From: Planctomycetota bacterium
GTDB taxonomy: Bacteria > Planctomycetota > Planctomycetia > Pirellulales > Pirellulaceae
DNA: 64,000 bases
Assembly: GCA_029259935.1 (NCBI GenBank)
Contig: JAJDEH010000049.1
Location: 1-64,000, forward strand
Reading direction: 5' to 3'
In this document: positions 44,701-53,112 of the stretch, piece after piece
Position numbering within the stretch: position 1 is the first letter of the stretch
How the letters are laid out: the number at the start of each line of letters is the position of its first letter
Position numbers and translations under genes: made by a program
The notes under the pieces: generated by a model
Database searches by the model: none
Told to the model about the DNA's origin: nothing
The model's input: the letters and a program-made list of their open reading frames with translations, nothing else

Positions 44701-45708
44701 GCTTGGCTAAAGAAGATGGAAACGCTGCCCGGTTTCAAGTTCAAGATGCCGACCCTGTTGGAATTGGCGCTCGAACAGATGCCGACGGAGTCGTTCGACG
44801 TGGCCGTGCCCAAGCTTGTTTGTGAGCAACGGGCTCGGAAAGATTTGCCTCGACAGTTCTTCGAGCAATTGTCCGAATCGCGGCTGAACTACGACGTGGT
44901 CACGGCCGAATCGGCCCGCCGCATGGAACAGCACGGCGCGTCGGATGCCTTGCGAGCACTGAGCAGCCTGATCGAGAACAATCCGGGCGACCCGGTGCTG
45001 ACGCGCGACGTCGCCTTTTCGGCCATCGAATGGGGATTGGGCGGCCAGGCGTATCCGCTGTTGAAGCGGGTGGCCAATGCCCGGCCTTATCAGCCGCAGA
45101 TCTACCAGGCGATTGCCCAATGCCTGGGCGACTTGGGCCACGCCGACTTGGCGATCGTCTACTACGAAGTCGCCCTGCATGGCCAGTGGCACCAGCGCTA
45201 CAAGGATTTTCACAAAATCGCCAGTGTCGAGTATTTGGATTTGCTGCAACGCGTCGCATCGGGTGAGATCGAAAGCACGGTTCATGAATACGCCAAGACG
45301 CGACTGGCTTCGCTCGTTGAAAAGACGAAGCTTGGCAATCCCGACTTGATCGTCACGATGATGTGGAACACCGACCGCACCGACGTCGATCTGCACGTGC
45401 GGGAACCGTCGGGCGAAGAGTGCTTTTACAAGAACCCCAACACCCGTTCGGGCGGGCGCATCACGGGCGACGTAACGGAAGGCTTCGGTCCGGAAATGTA
45501 CGTGTTGTCGAAAGGCGCGAACGGCAAATACGTCGTCCGGGCCAACTACTACGGCAGCGACAACAACCGCGCCGGAGTCCGCTCGAAGGTATACGTGAAG
45601 ATCTTCGAGTATTTCGGAACGCCCCGGCAGCAAGTCACCCGCAAAACCGTGACGCTCAGCCAGGGCAAGGAAATGCGAGATCTGGCCACTGTGAATCTGA
45701 AGCAGTGA
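41761..45708 (+). CDS. Giant anti-sigma-like VIT/vWA protein with DUF2135-like C-terminus
   Basis: 1315 residues from ATG 41761. Residues 1-60 (DPKLTAYVLGELDEAERTEVERQLADWPEL) are the typical N-terminus of planctomycete anti-sigma proteins, without zinc ligands; one membrane helix lies at 94-116. Residues 120-355 are disordered, rich in Ser, Gly, Glu and Lys. A VIT domain (about 370-500; GVQVNVVIDGFRARVLLDCYYYNN), a vWA domain with the MIDAS DTSLS at about 644, and TPR-like helices (about 1060-1130) follow. The C-terminal MMWNTDRTDVDLHVREPSGEECFYKNP matches DUF2135 (YfaP-like). It should hold the ECF factor at the membrane and sense a signal outside. A 14-bp tandem duplication covers its stop codon. 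Confidence 0.85.
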   Translation: MLDSNDPKLTAYVLGELDEAERTEVERQLADWPELRQAVEQIRDVTDRLSGSLQAEPCPELTDAQRTAIAEQSTAVLDKAALKTTVSPQGNARWWAIATALSLLIVVAGVVGYFGFVANNSDYYNDIAQQPSAARSKLGDYDDLKEFESEEELTEIELQEAKPDGWGGEIRDQRQGSRSSFNAGGEVSVGSLPSNSSSVLRDDFTSRAGPGGAEGPQPAKSSRVMTVDDSLAAPVVPTPKPADSSIRVVSEPSRTSPAPDDSDAVESPTSNGRGEGGQNGQDGANPRDPAGDAAPESASSPGSEGGGEASEGEPESRDGKSGGDKQGLFDALEESASGESKKGKEGRGKNDKSTVRRTWKRVKAIPNTSRLMIGDRDELPTEGVQVNVVIDGFRARVLLDCYYYNNRSQQLEGNFKLRLPNDASLYYFAFGETSFEYRPMVDELASNGFLPADVVRSSGTGPDEILGARSQSWSKVKEARMVPREKAAHAYSEIVRRRVDPALVEWSGAGVFNARIFPLMPNKLHRIVVGYDVNLRRDGDDLVYQLDLPQEVEQRMIDLNVAAMPGAAVEVSPQVRPFTSGGRAYYHFKDPHENTLEVRYENAGTMVLVGEDAKAGEFFAAQVTPDLPVGEAVAGSPQAIFLVDTSLSSNPDKFNVWLKMLEATLENNRGGIKQFAVMFFNIESHWWKNGFTDNTPENVRKLLADCNKLALEGATDLRQALAEAGSPSWAVDKKTKDKNLLGKPDLFLLSDGAVTWGELNLHLLARTLRKGSAGSLFAYKTGMTGTAIGVLEHLARESGGSVFSIVNEGEVEQASTAHRQRPWQLINVSAAGSSSDLLTAGRIRSIYPGQSLLLVGRGQPGDEIMLELQRGEETRSLAVRVDRAVSSNLAARLYGQVSVGQLEDLRTAAENVASAYARHFRVTGQTCSLLMLESEADYQRFDIKPEDDVTVVKVSPAAGLIDRKMEQLGQTLEDPKAATVAWLKKMETLPGFKFKMPTLLELALEQMPTESFDVAVPKLVCEQRARKDLPRQFFEQLSESRLNYDVVTAESARRMEQHGASDALRALSSLIENNPGDPVLTRDVAFSAIEWGLGGQAYPLLKRVANARPYQPQIYQAIAQCLGDLGHADLAIVYYEVALHGQWHQRYKDFHKIASVEYLDLLQRVASGEIESTVHEYAKTRLASLVEKTKLGNPDLIVTMMWNTDRTDVDLHVREPSGEECFYKNPNTRSGGRITGDVTEGFGPEMYVLSKGANGKYVVRANYYGSDNNRAGVRSKVYVKIFEYFGTPRQQVTRKTVTLSQGKEMRDLATVNLKQ

Positions 45709-45718
45709 ATCTGAAGCA
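45691..45718. repeat. 14-bp tandem duplication at the stop codon
   Basis: GTGAATCTGAAGCA occurs twice (45691-45704, 45705-45718). The first copy contains the last codons and the second overlaps the TGA stop at 45706. Confidence 0.85.
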
Positions 45719-45733
45719 GTAACGGCGGAATGC

Positions 45734-45863
45734 AACGCCAAGGCGCAAAGACGCGGAGTGTGGAGAAAGAACAGCTTTCTCCGTAGCTTCGCGTTTTTGC
45801 ATTTTCTTCTTCTCGGAAGGCGTTCGCGGCGAAATTTTGTGGGACACTTTGCGTTTTTGCGTT
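45734..45863. repeat. MITE-like intergenic element
   Basis: Imperfect 17-base inverted ends (AACGCCAAGGCGCAAAG and CTTTGCGTTTTTGCGTT, 14 matching) flank 130 bases with no coding sense; an internal TTCGCGTTTTTGCA resembles the right end. Similar G/C-A-rich spacers occur between genes in many bacteria, but the element type is unknown. Confidence 0.45.
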
Positions 45864-45876
45864 ATTCTGTTCCATT

Positions 45877-46257
45877 GTGGCAAATCCAAATGAAAACCCG
45901 TATCAACCGCCGGCGGTTGATAGTACCGTAGGGGCGAACGATCGTCAGTCGGCGAGTCGATTTCGGTGGCGATCTATCGCAGCGGGACTCAGTTGGTTCG
46001 TTGCCGCATTGTTGGCCTTTAACACCATCGGTTGGTTTTTGCAGCTTTTCTTCATGGACTACCGCAACAACATTGGCAGGGAGTTTGCCTTGGTCGCGGC
46101 ATGCATGTCAGCGGCAATGATCGCTGGCTGCATCCTGAATTTCTGGAGTGGACGAAAATGGATGAGGGGGCAATGGGCTTGGGCGTTGGCCATGAACGTA
46201 ACGAGCGGCCTCTTGGTCTGTGGAGTTCCGCTCATGCTGGCAAGCTACCTCCATTGA
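45877..46257 (+). CDS. Small membrane protein, NPYQPP type
   Basis: 126 residues from a GTG start at 45877. The N-terminus MANPNENPYQPPAVDST is the tail seen in many planctomycete membrane proteins, and three to four hydrophobic helices follow (SIAAGLSWFVAALLAFNTIGWF, EFALVAACMSAAMIAGCILNFW, WAWALAMNVTSGLLVCGVPLMLA). Function unknown. It lies 168 bases downstream of the anti-sigma gene; the repeat element in between suggests separate expression. Confidence 0.65.
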   Translation: MANPNENPYQPPAVDSTVGANDRQSASRFRWRSIAAGLSWFVAALLAFNTIGWFLQLFFMDYRNNIGREFALVAACMSAAMIAGCILNFWSGRKWMRGQWAWALAMNVTSGLLVCGVPLMLASYLH

Positions 46258-46298
46258 CAATAGCCAGAAGGCACCGATACGAATTGCTTAGGGTTCGA

Positions 46299-46553
46299 AT
46301 GGCTTTCTCACTCCGTAAATTGATGCTCGGTGTCACGATCGCTTGCATCGTTGTCGCCGCCGTTTCGTTCGTCCTTCGGCAGCCATCGACGAGGATTCAG
46401 CTTGCCGGGGCAGATTACGTGACCTACTTGAAATCTGGCGAGTGTGTGATCATTGAACCCAACTCACGCTTTGGCGATCGTCAATTTGCAACGGTCGCCC
46501 GCGCGATTGAAGACTTGTCCACCGTTTCCGGCCTTCGCAAGAGCCGTCGTTGA
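46299..46553 (+). CDS. Small membrane protein, possibly truncated
   Basis: 84 residues from ATG 46299, with AGGG 8-11 bases upstream. One membrane helix (LRKLMLGVTIACIVVAAVSFVL) is followed by a short, ordered-looking part (RIQLAGADYVTYLKSGECVIIEPNSRF). The opening LRKLMLGVTIACIVVA is common in larger planctomycete proteins, so this could be the remnant of one. It begins 41 bases after the previous gene and may be co-transcribed. Confidence 0.5.
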   Translation: MAFSLRKLMLGVTIACIVVAAVSFVLRQPSTRIQLAGADYVTYLKSGECVIIEPNSRFGDRQFATVARAIEDLSTVSGLRKSRR

Positions 46554-46654
46554 CGCCGAAGACCTTCAGCAGATTTCTTCGACCTCCCATTCCGTACGCT
46601 CGGCTGGCACGTTGTAAAGTGGAGGCAAGATCCGGGTAGTCCGGCAACACCAAA

Positions 46655-49600
46655 CTACTCAGCCGGCTTCAAGGTAATGGCTCGCAAATCGATTAGGCAA
46701 TTGTTTAGCTTTCCCGTTGCCGCGAACGAAGCGTACGCCTTGTTCGCCTCAAGCTGGACCGTGCCAATTTTCACCTGTTTGTAATCGTTCCAAGTCCCGG
46801 TCCCATCGACTCGACCGCGGATCACTCGATCTTCAATTGTTAGTGCAAAGGTATTCCCCGCCGTATTGTTGTCGCACGCATAGTCCAGCCAAACGTCGTA
46901 CTTGCCCAACTTGGAAACCGCCATCGACCACTCGGCCCGATCGTCCAAACTTTTCCAGTAGCCCAGGTTCTTATATTTCGACTCGAAAACTAGGCTAGGC
47001 CCATGAATGCGGCAACTGGCCGCCGACAGTTCCAACGTTCCATCCGCCGCCGGCTTCACGATTTCGGGATTGTTGCCGACGAATTTCTTCGCGGACGGCG
47101 CGAGCTTTTCCAAATAAGCGATCAGATGGCCCATATCAGTTGGTGAAATTTCCTTTTCTTGCCCTTCGGGCATCAACGATTTGCCTGAACCGCGGATCAG
47201 TTCGATGTCTTCGCGCAAGATCACTCGCGATTTGCCTTCTTGCATCCGCAGAGTAATGCTGTTGGTACTTTCGTCCGTAATGATCCCAACCTGAGTGCGG
47301 CCATCGACGGTGACAACGTTATAGCTTTGATATTTATCCTCGACGGCTTGATTAGGATCGAGAACCGCGGTCAACATCGCCTTCGCCGAACGGTTTTTGA
47401 GCGCCGTCAGGTCGGGACCCACCACGTGCCCCACGCCGTTGATCCGATGGCAAGCCGCACAACGTTTGCTGAACAGTTTGTGACCGGCTGCGACATCGCG
47501 CTTCGTCGGCATTTCGATCTGATATTTTTTCACAAGCGCCAATTTGTCGCCGCTGGTGGAGCGACCGAACAACGCTTCCGCCTGTGCCTTAATTTTGCGG
47601 TTGTTATGTGCGAGAAGCCGTTGGCGACCGAGGGCCCCGATTGCCTGGAGCGCGACTTCGCCGTTCTTCAAGGCGTCGATCAGGACTAACACCGATCGTT
47701 CGCGCGATAATGCTTCGTCAAGGATCGCGGATCGAACCATGGGGCTGAGCGCCGGAAATCGACCCAACATGCGGCGGAACACCGAATCGCTGCCGTGGGT
47801 GCCGAGCGCGTTTACCGCCGCGCGCTGGATCTCAATCGGTTGCTGGAAGTCAACCAGACCCATCAACGCATCCACTCCTTCGTGAGCTGAATCACTGGGT
47901 GAAACGGCAAGAAACTCAATGGCCGCGACCCGGATGGCGATCGCCGTTTCGTCGTCGCGGGCCATCGATCCCGCCGTCGCCGTAAGCCGGCCGAGGCGCG
48001 TTGCGGTTTCCTGATCCAGTTTTGGTTTTCCCTTCTTCACGGCGGCCAGCATTCCCGTTAGCGACTTGAATCGTTTCACGTGGTCGTTTACCAGGTCGGC
48101 GTCATTCAGCAAACTGGCCAACATGTGCGACGTTATCGACGTATCATTCATGCGGTGGGCCAAGTCGAAGATGGGTTTTCGAAAAGCCTCGGCTGCGACC
48201 GCATTCTTGGCAATCGCGGCATGGAAGTGTGGCAGGTTTTGTTCATTCAGCGAACTAAATACGGCGGCTCGAACTAACGGATCTTCCATTGCATCGGCGG
48301 CGACTTTCGCCAATGCTTGGGCCGCGCGAGGATCGGTCGAATAGCCCAGCGAATAGGCCAGTTGCAACTTGACCTGTGGTTCGGCAGCGTCCGCCAACTC
48401 GCAGAGCGCGGACAGGAGTTGGCCGTCGCCGTCAAGTTTGGCGAGCCGTTGTTCCGCGATGCGAACGGCGTGACGGCGAACGGACGGATGATCGTCGCCA
48501 AGCAATTTCAAAAGCACCGATTGAGTTGCGGACTCTAGTCCGTCAAGAGTACACAATGCGTGCAGTCTGGCGAGCGGGTTCGTGGAAGCGCCGGCCATGC
48601 GTTGTAAGTCGTCGACCGCCGACGCGTCACCGCGTTGAATCAGTAACCGCTGGGCCAAATCTCGCTGCCGGCCGTTCGGAGAATCGAGCGCCGCCACAAG
48701 TTGCTTAGTGGAAGCGTCGGCGAGACGTGCTATAGGTCGTGGAGACCTATCCGCTGGATACACGCGGTAGATGCGCCCACGATCGTGGCCGGCGCGCAGG
48801 AACAATTCCTTTTCGCGTTGGTCGTCGATCCACTGCGGATGTTCGATGACCAGGCGATACATGTCGACAATCCAAAGTGCCCCGTCAGGACCGGTCGTGA
48901 CGGTGGCGGGACGGAACCAGCTATCGGTCGATGCAAGAAACTCAAAGTCGGGCTCGTCAGTAGGCCGCCTGCTTTCGAATGAGATGCCCTGCGGGATCAG
49001 CACTCGACGATGAACGGCGTTATGGACCGGTTCGCAGGTAAATGTGTTTTGCTTAAACGCGGGGCCGAATAGATTATCGCGATACACCGACGTGCTACAG
49101 GCCGACGTGAATTTATGCGGCTGGCCGGGGGCAGGTGGCTTGTAGCCAGACCAATGGCTCAGCACACGCGAAATTGGAAAGACCTGTGAATTGTCACCGC
49201 GCGCGATGTCGCGCCTTGACGAAACGGGAGCGACTAGCGGATTACGCCGCAGATAGTGATCCGCCAACGCGAAATGACGCACGGGCGTCGGGTTACTGCA
49301 ACCAAACCAGTTGCCGTGATCATCCCGGTGCCGTCCGAATTGCGTTTGACCCGTCTGCGCATCCAGCGATCCGTCGTCAGGACGAATGCGCAGATCGCGG
49401 CCGCGGATGTCGACCTTCTTTCCCGACTTAATCGACTCAATCGTTCCACCGCTGTCTCCGTTCGCCAAATAGACCCAGTTATCAAGTCCCCATTCGAATC
49501 CATTCACGCGGTGCTGTTGATTTCCTTCGCCGAAACCTCGGTATAAATCTTCTCGAACATCCGCCTTGCCATCGCCGTTGGAGTCCTTGGCGAAGAACAA

Positions 49601-51730
49601 GGCTGGGGCGGCGCTGACTAAGACACCGTCGCGCCAGGCCATCACGCCGGTTGGATAGGCAATCTCGTCCAGGAACAAAGTCGACTTGTCGTACTTGCCG
49701 TCGCCGTTGGTGTCTTCGAGATAGCGAACACGGCCGCCCGGTTTGCCTTCGTCGTCCAAGCCGAGCGGATAGTCGGCCATCTCGACCACCCACAGCTTGC
49801 CGTCCGCTCCCCAGTCCAGGGCGATAGGGTCCATCACCAGCGGTTCGGCCGCCATCAATTCGACTTGGAATCCAGGGCGGACGCGAATTGAGTTCAGCGA
49901 CTCTTTCGGTAATTGCGGATTGGGGTCCGTCGTTCCCAACAATTGAGTGAACGAACGGCGGTCGACGCCGTCAGGCAGCCGATTGGTGTTTTCGTTTTGC
50001 AACCACAGATGGTCGTCGGCAAACCAAGCTCCGTTGTTCTTGCCGTTCTGGGCAATCAGCGGGACGTCCTTGAGCCCCGCGACCTGTTTGGTGAACCCGT
50101 TGGTCTTTTGCTCATACAAATAGACGGCGGTTTGCTGCTCGTTGGCGACAATTACATCGTCAAAGCCATCCTTGTCGATGTCGACGAACCGCAAGCCATT
50201 GTCCCGCCCCAGCTCGTCGACAATCGCCGCCGGCATCGCTGCATCCATCGAGTGCCATGCAGATGTTTTCGACAAGGAAAAGACGCGCCGGTGCTTCTTG
50301 TTCGCCACGATGACCTCCGAAACGCCGTCCCTGTTTAGATCGCGCAAGCGGACACCTTGATCGACGCCTCGGACGGACGTATGCACGGCCGCAAGCTCTT
50401 TCGGCAGCGGCTGCCGCTCGATGCGGCCATCTTGGAACGCGTAGATCGATTGCTCTCGGTCGTTACTCACGAGCGCGTTCACCTGGCCGGCGCGATTGAG
50501 CACTCCCAGCTTGACACCCAGATCGATTCGTTCGCCGCGATCATTTGCGGCTGTGACTTGAATGGGCGAGTCGATATCACGCCAGCTCTCTTCCGTTGGA
50601 CGCCAGATCCGGACGACCTTCTTGTGCTCGTTGCCGATCAGCACATCGAGATAACCATCCCGGTTCAGATCCACGATGCGCACGCCGTTGTCACCGCCGT
50701 TCTTCGCGCGGAGTGGCTGGCCGAGCAACAGATGTTCGTTGATCCGCGAGACGCATTCCTTGAACGTGAGGAACTTCACCCGCTTGCCGTACTTCTTTTG
50801 CACTCGATCGACGACGTCGACCAGTTGCTCGGACCGAATCCAGCCGTGCGGATGGAAGATGATGTTGGCGATGCCTTTCTTGATCACCGTGGCATCGATG
50901 GCGGCCATCATATCGTCGACGGTTTGCGGGTTGTTCGGCTGTTGGATGTTTTGGCCTTGCCAATCGTCGGGGATCGTACAAGGAAACTCCCAACACAGTT
51001 TGCCGATCGGGTAGGGGTAAGGATAGTTTTCGATGATGTTGACAAACGAAGGAAACGGAATGTAGCGGCGAAAGCGCGGCTTGCCGTTTGCGTCCAGGGT
51101 TAGCTTTTTCGGCAACCGTTTATCGCTGGGCGTGAACAAGCAGACGACCGATGTGCTGGCCTGCAGAAAGTTATGGTTGGGGGTCGTTTGGTTAATGATT
51201 TCGGCGTAGGCACGCGGGCTGGGCGTGTTCCGCGAATCCATGCAAGGGAAGCGAAAGGCGACGGGCTGATTGCCCGGAATCGAAAACACCAGATCGACGC
51301 AACGGTCGTAGGTGCTCTTGGCCTTGTCGAAATCGCCGCCCTGTAAACAGGGGCAAGGATGATCCACCGTGTGCGTCTCGATGGAAACGCCTTCCTTGAG
51401 CCACGCCTGCAGTTGGGGATGCTTCGGGTCGACGCTGCAAGTCATGATGCTAACGGCGGCGCGGCCGTCGATCTCTTTCAGCCGGTTCAGAATGGGCCGC
51501 AGAAATGCCTCGTACTTGGCGGGGTCGCGCATGTCGTCGATGCCGAACGTCACCACGGCTTCGACACCCTCTTCGCCAATCCACTGCGGCGTGGTGAGCT
51601 TGGGAAAGCCGGTTCCCGGATAATAGGGATCACAGAATTCGTCCAGGTAGGTCAGTTCATGTTGGCCGCGCGCGCTGCACGCACAAATCAGAACTAGCAT
51701 CAGGGAAAAGGATGAAAGAAAGTAACGCAT
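46655..51730 (-). CDS. Giant secreted protein: deacetylase-like, FG-GAP, PVC dehydrogenase, HEAT, cytochrome c, CBM-like
   Basis: 1691 residues from ATG 51730, with AAAGGTG upstream; longer frames lack a signal peptide. Signal MRYFLSSFSLMLVLICACSA. Residues 40-320 resemble a NodB polysaccharide deacetylase: TFGIDDM, ETHTVDHPCPC (HxxxH) and FRFPCMDSR. Residues 330-590 hold FG-GAP-like repeats (GVRIVDLNRDGYLDVLIGNE, GLRFVDIDKDGFDDVIVANE). Residues 600-1000 are the PVC membrane-bound dehydrogenase domain (FQVELMAAEPLVMDPIALDWG, GRVRYLEDTNGDGKYD, VTTGPDGALWIVDMYR), then HEAT repeats, a c-type heme at C1424-H1428 (CAACH), and a beta-rich C-terminus like a carbohydrate-binding module. Probably periplasmic, acting on a polysaccharide; the combination is the unusual part. 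Confidence 0.82.
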   Translation of the reverse strand: MRYFLSSFSLMLVLICACSARGQHELTYLDEFCDPYYPGTGFPKLTTPQWIGEEGVEAVVTFGIDDMRDPAKYEAFLRPILNRLKEIDGRAAVSIMTCSVDPKHPQLQAWLKEGVSIETHTVDHPCPCLQGGDFDKAKSTYDRCVDLVFSIPGNQPVAFRFPCMDSRNTPSPRAYAEIINQTTPNHNFLQASTSVVCLFTPSDKRLPKKLTLDANGKPRFRRYIPFPSFVNIIENYPYPYPIGKLCWEFPCTIPDDWQGQNIQQPNNPQTVDDMMAAIDATVIKKGIANIIFHPHGWIRSEQLVDVVDRVQKKYGKRVKFLTFKECVSRINEHLLLGQPLRAKNGGDNGVRIVDLNRDGYLDVLIGNEHKKVVRIWRPTEESWRDIDSPIQVTAANDRGERIDLGVKLGVLNRAGQVNALVSNDREQSIYAFQDGRIERQPLPKELAAVHTSVRGVDQGVRLRDLNRDGVSEVIVANKKHRRVFSLSKTSAWHSMDAAMPAAIVDELGRDNGLRFVDIDKDGFDDVIVANEQQTAVYLYEQKTNGFTKQVAGLKDVPLIAQNGKNNGAWFADDHLWLQNENTNRLPDGVDRRSFTQLLGTTDPNPQLPKESLNSIRVRPGFQVELMAAEPLVMDPIALDWGADGKLWVVEMADYPLGLDDEGKPGGRVRYLEDTNGDGKYDKSTLFLDEIAYPTGVMAWRDGVLVSAAPALFFAKDSNGDGKADVREDLYRGFGEGNQQHRVNGFEWGLDNWVYLANGDSGGTIESIKSGKKVDIRGRDLRIRPDDGSLDAQTGQTQFGRHRDDHGNWFGCSNPTPVRHFALADHYLRRNPLVAPVSSRRDIARGDNSQVFPISRVLSHWSGYKPPAPGQPHKFTSACSTSVYRDNLFGPAFKQNTFTCEPVHNAVHRRVLIPQGISFESRRPTDEPDFEFLASTDSWFRPATVTTGPDGALWIVDMYRLVIEHPQWIDDQREKELFLRAGHDRGRIYRVYPADRSPRPIARLADASTKQLVAALDSPNGRQRDLAQRLLIQRGDASAVDDLQRMAGASTNPLARLHALCTLDGLESATQSVLLKLLGDDHPSVRRHAVRIAEQRLAKLDGDGQLLSALCELADAAEPQVKLQLAYSLGYSTDPRAAQALAKVAADAMEDPLVRAAVFSSLNEQNLPHFHAAIAKNAVAAEAFRKPIFDLAHRMNDTSITSHMLASLLNDADLVNDHVKRFKSLTGMLAAVKKGKPKLDQETATRLGRLTATAGSMARDDETAIAIRVAAIEFLAVSPSDSAHEGVDALMGLVDFQQPIEIQRAAVNALGTHGSDSVFRRMLGRFPALSPMVRSAILDEALSRERSVLVLIDALKNGEVALQAIGALGRQRLLAHNNRKIKAQAEALFGRSTSGDKLALVKKYQIEMPTKRDVAAGHKLFSKRCAACHRINGVGHVVGPDLTALKNRSAKAMLTAVLDPNQAVEDKYQSYNVVTVDGRTQVGIITDESTNSITLRMQEGKSRVILREDIELIRGSGKSLMPEGQEKEISPTDMGHLIAYLEKLAPSAKKFVGNNPEIVKPAADGTLELSAASCRIHGPSLVFESKYKNLGYWKSLDDRAEWSMAVSKLGKYDVWLDYACDNNTAGNTFALTIEDRVIRGRVDGTGTWNDYKQVKIGTVQLEANKAYASFAATGKLNNCLIDLRAITLKPAE

Positions 51731-52446
51731 CTTGCACCTTTGACATGGAATCGAAAACTTTGGGGGGCGGGCGCTGCGGGGCGCCGAATGGTATTTGGAC
51801 AAGCGACATTCCGGTGACGAACAGATACCCATTGTAATGGCGCGAGTCGAAGATCGCTCGGCGATCAAGTTCTTTGCATGGGCTGCGCCGCGCAAGCCGC
51901 GACGAACGGCCTGCATCCCAAAGCGGCGCACTCGCGAAGGTGTAACATACTCGATTCCGCAAAACACTTGGTTGTTCAGCATGATTCTCCCCCTAACAGG
52001 CGATACTGCAACGAGTTAGTCGCGTCGACTCGGACATCCGCGTCTGCCGCGCGGGCAATAACGTTTGCAATTTTCTAACGAATCCAAACCGGCGTTTCGG
52101 ATCTTCATCGCCGTTTGAATACCAGCTTGAGCCTGCCATGCCAGCCTGACTACTAGGCTTCGTCGGAAAACCCTAACTTGTGGCGAGGGTGAGAAGACAC
52201 TCGTCGATCCAGCCGCCTCGATATCCTTGGTCGCCCGCGATCCTTGGTCGCCCGCGATTGCCAGCGGCCAGGCGATGGTCGCGGCTTTCACGGACGGCGT
52301 TTCGTCGTTCTGGTTCGATATCGATTTGTCATGGTAGATTGGCCTAACATGGACCTTCCCAATGCATTTGACTTTTTCGACTGGTCATGAGTAAAAACAG
52401 TGAAGCTGCGCTTGACGGGACCGCACAACCAAATGGAGGTTTGAGA
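51731..52446. other. Long divergent intergenic region
   Basis: 716 bases without a gene. Contains a 17-bp tandem duplication (TCCTTGGTCGCCCGCGA) at 52224-52257 and a degenerate copy of the ATCGCTCGGCGATCAA hairpin sequence near 51853-51868. No clear promoter for either neighbour was found. Confidence 0.45.
52224..52257. repeat. 17-bp tandem duplication
   Basis: Two identical copies of TCCTTGGTCGCCCGCGA, side by side in the intergenic region. Confidence 0.85.
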
Positions 52447-53082
52447 ATGAAGTTGATGCAATGTATTTTCGCCCTGTGCCTGATACCTGCTGCGAGCCTA
52501 GCTGCGGCGGCCGCAGAGGACGCGTTAGGTGACCAGCATGAATTCAAGGGAAAGGTGTTGGTCGTCGAACTGGAAGATCGAAGCGAGTCGTATGTGCTCG
52601 ACGATGCGGCGCTGAAGATCATTGGCGGCCGCCCGTTCCTGCATGGCACGCCGCGCAACGACGAAGAACGAAATGGTACCGCCAAAAAGACGGTTGCCAT
52701 CGCCTGGGACAAGGTGGTCGTGGTAACTCTCTTTGAGAGTTGGGAGGCCTATCGTGGTCGAAACGCATGGGCAACTCTCCCGGAACCTTCGATTGACTTC
52801 AAGATTGACTCGCTGCGTCACCAAGTGACGGGGCTCGATAGGGCTATCCAACATGGCCATCACCGCATTGCCAAGATGGAAATTGAGATGAAGGAGTTTG
52901 AAGCAAAGGCTTCGAAGGCTGAAACCGAACGGGCGAAGTCGGAATACGAAGTAGCCCGTCGCCGCCGACAAAAGGAATTGCAAGTCATCAAGAAGACGGT
53001 TGCCGATGCTATTTCCAAAAAGGATGCGCTTGAAGAGCAGGTGGAGCGGCTTCACGACGAGATTCTTCAGGGAGACTCGTAA
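52447..53082 (+). CDS. Secreted coiled-coil protein of unknown function
   Basis: 211 residues from ATG 52447 with GGAGG 7 bases upstream. Signal peptide to about residue 23 (LMQCIFALCLIPAASLAAAAA). An N-terminal beta-rich part (HEFKGKVLVVELEDRSESYVLDDAALKIIGGRPFLHG, KTVAIAWDKVVVVTLFESW) precedes a coiled coil of about 90 residues (DRAIQHGHHRIAKMEIEMKEFEAKASKAETERAKSEYEVARRRR...). Similar secreted proteins are widespread in planctomycetes; no function is known. Possibly a surface or cell-envelope fibre component, but this is only inference. Confidence 0.7.
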   Translation: MKLMQCIFALCLIPAASLAAAAAEDALGDQHEFKGKVLVVELEDRSESYVLDDAALKIIGGRPFLHGTPRNDEERNGTAKKTVAIAWDKVVVVTLFESWEAYRGRNAWATLPEPSIDFKIDSLRHQVTGLDRAIQHGHHRIAKMEIEMKEFEAKASKAETERAKSEYEVARRRRQKELQVIKKTVADAISKKDALEEQVERLHDEILQGDS

Positions 53083-53112
53083 GCTGACTCGACGCTGCCT
53101 GTAGATTTCCCG

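Noticed and set aside
44707..45741. 344-residue minus-strand open frame over the vWA gene
   Set aside because: Shadow of the anti-sigma/vWA gene; no ribosome site or known motif.
46270..46320. GGTTCGAATGGC resembling a tRNA T-loop
   Set aside because: The neighbouring bases cannot form the T stem or an acceptor stem; it is the start of the small membrane gene.
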